Below are positions 53,413 to 60,757 of a stretch of DNA of 64,000 nt, piece after piece; the first letter of the stretch is position 1; the number at the start of each line of letters is the position of its first letter. The notes under the pieces were generated by a model. It ran no database searches. It was not told where the DNA came from and worked only from the letters and a program-made list of their open reading frames with translations. Position numbers and translations under genes: made by a program. Source of the stretch: Rhizobium cauense (GTDB taxonomy: Bacteria; Pseudomonadota; Alphaproteobacteria; Rhizobiales; Rhizobiaceae). The stretch is taken from contig NZ_JAEUAT010000016.1 in assembly GCF_019511525.1 (NCBI RefSeq), positions 96,660-160,659 on the forward strand, written 5' to 3'.

Positions 53413-55560
53413 CTAAACGGCGACTTGCGACAAGGGGAGCGATCTTATGCGCTTTCCCGTTGCCGAGAATATCGCGTTTGCCAACGCGCCAGCAGCGGCG
53501 GCAGTTCCGGCCTCACCGACCCCGCCGGGGTTCTCGTTGCTTTTCACCTGATACACTTCGACCCTGGGTGCCTCGTTGATCCGCAGAATCCGATAGGTGT
53601 CGAAATTGCTCTGGTCAACGGCGCCATCGCTGAAGGTCACTTCGTTGAACATCGCAGTACCGAGCCCGAACAAGACCCCCCCTTCCATCTGAGCCCGGAC
53701 CGTGTCCGGGTTGATCACGATCCCGCAATCGACTGCCAACACCGAACGCAGCAGCTTCACCTGTTTGCCGGGCACCACCTCGACCTCGAGGAAATGCGCG
53801 AGGTAAGTGTTGAAGGCGAATTGCAGGTTGACCCCGCGCCCGCGGCCTTTGGGTAACGGTTCCTTCCACCCGGCTTTTGCGGCCGCGAGTTCCAGTACTG
53901 CCAGCGCCCGCGGGTTCTTGGTCAGCATCCTTCTCCTGAAGTCTACAGGATCCTGCCCGGTCGCATGAGCCATTTCGTCCACGAAGCTTTCTATGACGAA
54001 AAGATTGTGGGTCGCACCAACCCCCCTCCACCAGGCTGTCGTCAATCCTTCCGGCTCATGCCGGACATAGTCTGCGAATACCGCGGCTTCATCGTACGGC
54101 GTTTCCGCCGCGCAATCGAGAGAGTCAGGATCGATCCCGTTGACGAAAGCCGGAGGTGCCCAGCGTGCCATGACAGAAGAGCCCGTCACTCTATGAGTCC
54201 GTCCGACAAGGCGGCCGGCTTCGTCCAGCCCGGCAGACACTCTGTCGTAATAGTACGGACGGAAGAAATCGTGAGTCAGGTCCTGCTCCCGCGTCCAGAC
54301 CAGTTTAACCGGATATCTTATGTCACGCAGGAGCTTGGCCGCCTGCTCGATCGTGTCGATATCGAGCCGCCGCCCGAAAGCGCCTCCCATCAGCTGATTT
54401 CTCACTATTACCTTCTCGGGAGCGAGCCCTGTCGCATCCGCCACGGCCTTTTGCGCCCGGACGGGAACCTGTGTCCCGACCCACAGTTCGGCGCGGTCGT
54501 CCTCAATGTGCAGCGTGCAGTTCATAGGCTCGAGAGGCGAATGAGAGAGGAAGGGCGAACGGTACACCGCATCGAGCTTTGTCTTTGCCCTCTGGATTGC
54601 TTCGGCCGCACCGTTGTCGTCACGTACGACTACACCCTGCTTCATGGAAGCTTCATGCATGTCGTTGACAATGGATTCCGTCGAGACAGAACCGTTCGGC
54701 CCGCTCTCCCAAGAAAGCTCGAGGGCCTCCACACCTAGTTTGGCTGCCCACATGTGTTCGCCGATAACCGCTACTGCGTCTTCGGTGCGGACGATGTCAC
54801 GTACGCCCTTGACCGCACGAGCGGCGTCCTCGTTCATGGTGGCGATCCTGCCACCTTTTACAGGCGCGACCGCCAAGGTGGCGAACGCCATGCCCGGAAG
54901 CCTGATGTCGATCCCGTAAACTAGAGAACCGTTGACTTTCGCGGGCGTGTCGAGGCGTTTCGCCTTCGTACCGATAAGCCTGAATTGTGACGGATCCTTG
55001 AGCGCCACCTGCTTGGGCACCTCCTGGGCAGCCGCCTCCGGCGCGACCTCAAGATAGCTTACCGAACGTCCGGAAGGTCCGTGGTGTATGATGCCTCTCT
55101 CAACCGTGCATTCAGCAGCGGCAACTCCCCAACGTTCCGCGGCGGCACCGACCAGCATGATGCGCGCGGACGCGCCTGCCTCTCGCAAACGTACCCAGTC
55201 GGACTGAGTGGAAGTCGAGCCACCTGTCGCTTGGTCGAAGAGAATTGGGTCCATGTATTTCTTGAGGTCAGGCGGCGCGGCCTCTACATGAACCTGATCA
55301 AGATCGACTTCTAGTTCCTCCGCCATAAGCATGGCACTCGACGTGTAGATACCCTGCCCCACTTCCGTATGAGGCATGATCAAGGTGATCCCGTCGGAGT
55401 CAATTTTGACGAAGGCGTTAGGTATGAACTGAGGCCGCTCGCCCATCGCGGCGGCTGCTCGACGGGCGTTTCCAGGAAGCTGAACCGCCAATACCAGGCC
55501 GACGGTAGCGAGCGCGGTTCCTTTAAGGAAACTCCTGCGGGATACGAGGTTCTCGATCAT
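53413..55560 (-). CDS. Molybdopterin-binding hydroxylase large subunit (IorB/xanthine dehydrogenase type)
   Basis: About 715 residues. The N-terminus carries a twin-arginine-type signal (S-R-R-S-F-L-K-G-T) with a hydrophobic stretch, so the enzyme is exported folded. The remainder matches the molybdopterin-binding subunit of isoquinoline-1-oxidoreductase/aldehyde oxidase type proteins: G-Q-G-I-Y near residue 63, G-G-A-F-G-R-R near residue 390, and the catalytic-type G-V-G-E-A-G near residue 675 with Glu next to the active site. It pairs with the upstream 2Fe-2S gene (10-base gap). The natural substrate is unknown; an aldehyde or N-heterocycle is likely. GAGGG precedes the start. Confidence 0.9.
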   Translation of the reverse strand: MIENLVSRRSFLKGTALATVGLVLAVQLPGNARRAAAAMGERPQFIPNAFVKIDSDGITLIMPHTEVGQGIYTSSAMLMAEELEVDLDQVHVEAAPPDLKKYMDPILFDQATGGSTSTQSDWVRLREAGASARIMLVGAAAERWGVAAAECTVERGIIHHGPSGRSVSYLEVAPEAAAQEVPKQVALKDPSQFRLIGTKAKRLDTPAKVNGSLVYGIDIRLPGMAFATLAVAPVKGGRIATMNEDAARAVKGVRDIVRTEDAVAVIGEHMWAAKLGVEALELSWESGPNGSVSTESIVNDMHEASMKQGVVVRDDNGAAEAIQRAKTKLDAVYRSPFLSHSPLEPMNCTLHIEDDRAELWVGTQVPVRAQKAVADATGLAPEKVIVRNQLMGGAFGRRLDIDTIEQAAKLLRDIRYPVKLVWTREQDLTHDFFRPYYYDRVSAGLDEAGRLVGRTHRVTGSSVMARWAPPAFVNGIDPDSLDCAAETPYDEAAVFADYVRHEPEGLTTAWWRGVGATHNLFVIESFVDEMAHATGQDPVDFRRRMLTKNPRALAVLELAAAKAGWKEPLPKGRGRGVNLQFAFNTYLAHFLEVEVVPGKQVKLLRSVLAVDCGIVINPDTVRAQMEGGVLFGLGTAMFNEVTFSDGAVDQSNFDTYRILRINEAPRVEVYQVKSNENPGGVGEAGTAAAAGALANAIFSATGKRIRSLPLSQVAV

Positions 55561-55570
55561 ATTGCGGCCC

Positions 55571-56020
55571 TCACACGTTAATTGAGTGGATGGCTTCACG
55601 GATCCTCACGTAGGTCCCGCAACGACAGATGTTTCCCGACATGGCGTCGTCAATGTCCGCGTCCGTTGGGCGGGGATTGTCTGTTAGGAGAGCCGTCGCG
55701 GACATGATTTGCCCGGACTGACAGTATCCGCATTGCACGACTTCTCTTTCCAGCCATGCCGCTTGGACCTTCGCGCCGACCGGAGTGTCGCCGACGCCTT
55801 CGATAGTCGTGATCGGCATGTCCTCGATGGAGTCCAACGTCGTCTGACAGGATCGCACCGCGACACCACCCAGATGAACTGTACACGCTCCGCACTGAGC
55901 GATTCCGCACCCGTATTTCGTGCCCGTCATCCCGAGCACGTCGCGCAGCACCCATAGGAGTGGCATGTCGTCCGGCACATCTACCTCGTGGACCATGCCA
56001 TTGATGGTCAGCTTTCTCAT
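55571..56020 (-). CDS. (2Fe-2S)-binding small subunit (IorA type)
   Basis: A 149-residue protein with two [2Fe-2S] clusters: plant-type C-G-I-A-Q-C-G-A-C plus a later Cys, and C-G-Y-C-Q-S-G with C-R-C-G. This is the electron-transfer subunit of the molybdenum hydroxylase. It reads upstream of the large subunit; start at 56020 with AGGCGA-like purines. No third FAD subunit follows, as in IorAB systems where cytochromes accept electrons. Confidence 0.92.
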   Translation of the reverse strand: MRKLTINGMVHEVDVPDDMPLLWVLRDVLGMTGTKYGCGIAQCGACTVHLGGVAVRSCQTTLDSIEDMPITTIEGVGDTPVGAKVQAAWLEREVVQCGYCQSGQIMSATALLTDNPRPTDADIDDAMSGNICRCGTYVRIREAIHSINV

Positions 56021-56206
56021 CGTCGCCTCTTCTCCGTACCTACCCGGCCTGCATGCCGCGTTTCGGCTAGGCACGGTCGCTCAAATCGTCGTCGATCATG
56101 GTGACAGCTTTCGAGGCTCGAAAATTGAACGATCCTGCACCAGCGATGCGTCGTCCGTCGCTCTGTGGTCGTCTTCGCCTCCAAGTCCAATATTCGAACC
56201 ACGCTT

Positions 56207-56755
56207 TCAGTAGGCGAGAGACGTGTGGATGTCGCGAAGACAGTCCCACCGTCTGGTTGCCGAAACCGGGGCGTTTCTACGCCATTTGAGCGGTGTGGTT
56301 CCCACGAGACGTTTGAAAACCTTGGAAAGGTGCGCCTGATCACTAAGGCCGCAAGCATGGGCAATCTGGCTGAGTGGCTCGTCTGTCGAGGCTATCAGAT
56401 ATTTTGCCGCTTCAATGCGCCTCGACAGGACGTAGTCATACGGCGGCCGCCCGAACGTGACGTTAAAGCCTTTGGAAAATCTACTAACGCTCAGCCGGAC
56501 CTGTTCGCTTAGGTCGCTGACCCGGAGCTTAGTGTCGAAGTTCTCATCGACATAGCGGATGATCTTCTTCCTCTGCCATTCGCTGAGTCCGGAGGGAACC
56601 TTTTCCTTAGCTACCGCAGCCGCCGGAATCTTCCGGTCCACAAGGCTTTGCCGATCAAGCCAGCCATCGATCGTTGCGTAGTCCATTTCAGCGTGCGAGA
56701 TCTGTGAGGCGCTGCCACCATTCAAGGTGGCTCTAAAAGAAAGGGACGTTTCCAT
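56207..56755 (-). CDS. AraC-family transcriptional regulator
   Basis: A 182-residue regulator with the AraC double HTH in the C-terminal 100 residues (R-V-S-D-L-S-E-Q-V-R-L-S-V-S-R-F-S-K-G-F, then I-A-H-A-C-G-L-S-D-Q-A-H-L-S-K-V-F-K). The N-terminal 80 residues are short and unrecognised, so it lacks a normal cupin effector domain; small AraC proteins of this kind may act without a ligand. It lies upstream of IorAB on the same strand with a 186-base gap and may regulate it, and diverges from the SDR gene. Confidence 0.87.
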   Translation of the reverse strand: METSLSFRATLNGGSASQISHAEMDYATIDGWLDRQSLVDRKIPAAAVAKEKVPSGLSEWQRKKIIRYVDENFDTKLRVSDLSEQVRLSVSRFSKGFNVTFGRPPYDYVLSRRIEAAKYLIASTDEPLSQIAHACGLSDQAHLSKVFKRLVGTTPLKWRRNAPVSATRRWDCLRDIHTSLAY

Positions 56756-56981
56756 CGCGATATCCTCGCTATTTCGATGCAGGGAGGGTGCCGTGTTGGG
56801 ACGTGTGAAATCGAGTTATAGGTTGTGAAAAAATGTTATGGCGTTAAGGCCTCGTCCTTAACAACCGCGGGAACCGAATTTTACAATATTCGCTGAAGAT
56901 GGCTCGATAACCGCTTAATGTGGCGCCTGTCGTTCGCGCGGCCCATCGATTGTTGCAAACTCTTTGAGGCATCCATTGAGC

Positions 56982-57746
56982 ATGGTGGGACAGAACTCGG
57001 ACCGCACCGTCAGCCCGCAGGTGGCTCTGATCACACACGCGGCTAGCGAGATTGGTGTAGCCACCGTTCAAGCCCTCGCTCGGGCTGGAGCAGATTTGGC
57101 CCTAGCGACGGCGACAGAACCTGACCCTCATTTTATGGAGTCTCTGCGATCCTATGGCGGCCGAGTCGTGTGGTTCCCGATGGATCAGCCCACGACTGGC
57201 ATTCAGGCTTCACAGCTCGCACGCGCCGTTGTCACGGCTTTCGGTCGTCTCGATGTGCTTGTGGCGAATACGGTTCATCGCGTCGAAGGTCAGATCGACG
57301 ACGAGGATGTCGACGACGACGCACTCGACGTGCAATTGGACATGGACACGCGAAGTGTCATTGCTCTGATCAAGGCAGTTTCCAAAGTCATGGAGAGTGG
57401 TGGGCGAGTGGTCGCACTGGGGTCCAGCGTGGCAGACCGCATAGGCACTCCTGGCCTTGCCGACTTCGCTGCGGCGCGCGCCGCGATCGCTGCCTTCTGC
57501 AAGGGGGCTGCACACGATCTCGGCCCCCGGGGCATCACGGTGAATGTCGTACAGATCGGAGCGATTGCGTCCAGGGCCGATCAAAGCATTTCCAGGGAAA
57601 CACTTGCTGCCGAGCGTGAGGCAAATGTCCTAAAGAGGCTTGGGACGCCATCCGAGGTGGCCGAAGCGATCATCTTTCTGGTTGGTCCTGGCGCTACGTT
57701 CATCACGGGTAGTACATTGAACGTAGATGGCGGTTACAGCGCCTAG
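56982..57746 (+). CDS. SDR-family protein without catalytic Tyr and Lys
   Basis: A 254-residue classical-SDR-like protein. The cofactor motif is degenerate (T-H-A-A-S-E-I-G in place of T-G-x-x-x-G-I-G). The catalytic Ser survives (G-S-S), but the Y-x-x-x-K motif reads F-A-A-A-R (Phe162 and Arg166). The C-terminus ends T-G-S-T-L-N-V-D-G-G as usual. It is therefore unlikely to be an active reductase; a binding or regulatory role is possible. It resembles the SDR remnant at 16834. ATG at 56982 was chosen over TTG at 56964. Ten bases after the stop begins repeat copy A. Confidence 0.82.
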   Translation: MVGQNSDRTVSPQVALITHAASEIGVATVQALARAGADLALATATEPDPHFMESLRSYGGRVVWFPMDQPTTGIQASQLARAVVTAFGRLDVLVANTVHRVEGQIDDEDVDDDALDVQLDMDTRSVIALIKAVSKVMESGGRVVALGSSVADRIGTPGLADFAAARAAIAAFCKGAAHDLGPRGITVNVVQIGAIASRADQSISRETLAAEREANVLKRLGTPSEVAEAIIFLVGPGATFITGSTLNVDGGYSA

Positions 57747-57755
57747 TTGGCTCCT

Positions 57756-58116
57756 GGCTATTCGTCACAAACGGTGGAAATCGCCTGCGCCGATTGCATT
57801 CTCGAAATGCTGTCGCTTCAGGCACATTGCCAGCCTTGGCGTTGCGACTGGGTTGGCATCCCTGAAACGTCCTCCCTTCGCCAGTATGCCGTGGCCCGGT
57901 CTCCCGTCGCCGTAGGATCGGGGCGTTCCTCGTCCGACAGTACAGCCACTACAAGTGCCTCCACGATCGAGCCTCGAACCGCCGCGTCTCCGCGACACTG
58001 CCCTACATATCCACAGGCGCTGGCAGGGTGACATCTACGGAATGGCAGAGCGAGTTTTGATGCCCTATTCGATAAAATGATGGACCGAGAACTCATCACG
58101 ATTGTGACGAAAAGCC
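57756..58116. repeat. Terminal-inverted-repeat element, copy A
   Basis: The left end GGCTATTCGTCACAA (57756-57770) and right end TTGTGACGAAAAGCC (58102-58116) are inverted repeats matching at 14 of 15 positions. The 361-base element aligns along most of its length with copy B at 60264 in the same orientation, sharing long stretches such as TCCACGATCGAGCCTCGAAC and ATGGCAGAGCGAGTTTTGAT. Open frames inside it are short and unrecognised. No clear target-site duplication was seen. The rest of 57747-58393 holds no supported gene. Confidence 0.82.
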
Positions 58117-58393
58117 GCTCTTACCGCTCGAGGCGGCTGTTCCGCGCCAAGCCAGCTGGAGAGCTCCGAAATGACCTACCACAATAGATAGGTATCGGAC
58201 GCGAAAGTAACGGTGTTAGCTCCATGAATATTAAAATCTTGGGTAAGACGACGCGAGGTTGCCACACGAGGAATGGCCTTTGCGACGAATGGTTGGTTTG
58301 TCTTTTGGACGGTTATGCACTTGGAAGTGCGGCCGGATACGGGCTGGCTGCCGAGCGGAATAACTCTGGTGATGGTGGGGGTTGTATATCGAC

Positions 58394-60250
58394 ATGCTCG
58401 GGTCTGTTAGGGCGCGACCTCTCGCCATAGCGTGTTGGGCGGTAGGCTGCTCGTGTCTTATCGAGTCGAACGGATCGATATCGGCCGTTTTGAGCGCCGG
58501 GCGGATCGGCGCCTACGATCTGATCGCGCTGACGGCTGTCGTAACTGCGGTCGGCGTTTTCGCTTGCCGCAGAGGCGGGAACAGGCTCCCGGGTCAGTCA
58601 TCTTCGCGAGCCAACGAACGCCAAGAGTTTGCTGACGCCCTGCCCCATGTACTATGGGGAACGACCGCTGACGGGCGGTGCGCATTTCTCAACGAGCGTT
58701 ATACGGAGATGTTCGGAATCCCACGACTCCAAGCAATCCGGGACCAAAGCTGGGGCGACCCCATTCATCCCGCCGATCGTCCCAAGATGTACCAAGCTTG
58801 GCGAGGTGCGGTGGAGAATGGTAGCTCGTCCTATTCGGCTCGCGCACGCGTGCGCATGAACGATGGCTCATACCGTTGGATGGAATCTCGTGGCCAATCA
58901 GTCAGGTCACCCCAGAGCGGCGAGGTGGTCAAATGGTTTGGCAGCCTTGTCGACGTTCAGAGCCAGGTCGAGTCGCAGGAGGCTATCGCCCGGCTGCAGT
59001 TCGAAGTACAAACTATCGCCGACGAGTGTGAAATGGCGCTCGGTCGCGCTGATGAACGACTTCGGGCGACCTTCAAGGCTGGAGAAATTGGTTGGATCGA
59101 GTATAAAATTGGACTGGACTCACCAACATCAGACGCCTTGAACGCCCATGCCGCGACCGACATTCGAGAGTACCTTGAGAAGCACCCCTCAACCGCTCAT
59201 GAATTAAGACGTTTTTATATCGATCTCCCGTGCCAGTGACCTAACAATAGCGGCGCTTGGGTACGCTGACGTTTCGGAAATGATCTCTGGATGGACGGGG
59301 ATCGCCGGCGCTCCCATCCTCGATGTCGAGATTGCCATTCTTACCGCGCTCAACAACCACACGCCAACCTCGTGTGGCATCGCTGAACTATGGGACGCCG
59401 AAGGCAAGACGCGGTGCTATCCTTTCTCGCTATGGATTACGGACAACGGTGTCGCTAAAGCTGCCTTCTTTGATGCAACCGAAACCGCCCAGCAGACTGA
59501 AAGGTTCGGAGCCGCGCGGCAGCAACTGGCCAAGGCGAACAGGATTGCATCCGCGACGGCGCTTTCCGCCTCCCTCGTTCATGAGATCAGCCAGCCGATC
59601 ACCGCGATCTCTCTTGACTTAGCCACGGCGACGCGTCTTGCCGCAATGGGCCCGACCGATACTGACGCACTCGCAAGGGTGATGGAGCGACTTCGCTGGA
59701 ATACACAGCGTCTTACCGATATCGGAACACGAACCCGCGATAACCTGAGACCCGACCTACACAATCGAGAGCCGATAGATCTCCCGGAATTAGTAGCTCG
59801 ATGCCGCGATCTCCTGATTGATCCGCTAAGTAGCGAAATGACGGTATCAATTGCGGTCGATGGCGACTTGCCGTTGATCGTGGGTGATCCCGTGGCCTTG
59901 AAGCAAGTCATTTGCGCGCTCTTACAGAACGCACTGGAGTCAGTGTCCTCGCGGGACGAAGCAACTCCTGTGTCGATAGAGATTTCGCGCCCCACGCGAT
60001 CGGCGGATATCAGAGTAAGATTGCGGACCGTGGCGCCGGAGTGAAGCAGGAGCACCTAGCCCTCGTCTTTGATCCATTCTTTTCGACCAAGCCTAACCGA
60101 CTCGGGTTTGGTCTCACCGTGTGCCAAAGCGTAGTCGAAGGCTTTGGTGGGAGCCTTAGACTAAATAACAGGGTGGACGGAGGAGCTGTTGCGGAATTCT
60201 CTATTCCCAACTCAACACTTCAGTTTATCGAAGCCTTCCCGGCAGTTTGA
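58394..60250 (+). pseudogene. PAS sensor histidine kinase, twice frameshifted
   Basis: Frame 1 (58394-59239) encodes one or two membrane segments, a PAS domain (about 75-200) and a linker, then shifts near a run of T at 59212-59216. Frame 2 (to 60044) encodes the continuing sensor region, HisKA with H-E-I-S-Q-P and the N-box (N-A-L-E-S-V), then shifts again near 60020-60030. Frame 3 encodes D-R-G-A-G-V, F-F-S-T-K, G-F-G-L-T and the end to 60250. All kinase motifs are present, but two indels break them. Its architecture matches the intact kinase at 46285. Repeat copies A and B flank it in direct orientation. Confidence 0.82.
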
Positions 60251-60263
60251 ATTAGTCTAACTC

Positions 60264-60665
60264 GGCTATTCGTCACAACGGTTGGAACCGCTTGTGCCCG
60301 CTGCATTTTCGAAAGCGTTCGCTTCAGGCACAAGGCCAGCTCTGGCGTTGCGACGAAGGTGCCATCCGGGTGAAACGTCCTCCCTTCGCCAGTATGCCGT
60401 GGCCCGGTCGCCCGTCGCCGTCCCCTTCGTGAGCCAGGATCGGAGCGTTCCTCGCCCCAAAAGCACAGACACTACACGTGCCTCCACGATCGAGCCTCGA
60501 ACCGCCGCTTCAAGTCTCCGCGACACTGTCCGACAATATCCACAGGGGCTGGCACGGTGACATCTACGGAATGGCAGAGCGAGTTTTGATGCCCTATCTG
60601 ATAAAATGATGGAACGAGAACTCATCGGCCGCAAGTGCTGACGACACACTGAAATCCGGATAGCC
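60264..60665. repeat. Terminal-inverted-repeat element, copy B
   Basis: The left end GGCTATTCGTCACAA (60264-60278) is identical to copy A. Strong alignment to copy A runs to 60626; a degenerate right end CCGGATAGCC at 60656-60665 (inverted GGCTATCCGG) may mark the border. Copy B is about 20 bases longer than A over the aligned part because of small insertions. The rest of the gap to 60757 should hold the promoter of the full-length regulator. Confidence 0.8.
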
Positions 60666-60757
60666 GAACAGTCGGAACCTATTTGCCGTTGCCTTAAATC
60701 CACACAGATGTGATATCCGTTTGGAAGATTAATTCTGGCGGAATCAGCGGTTTAGCG

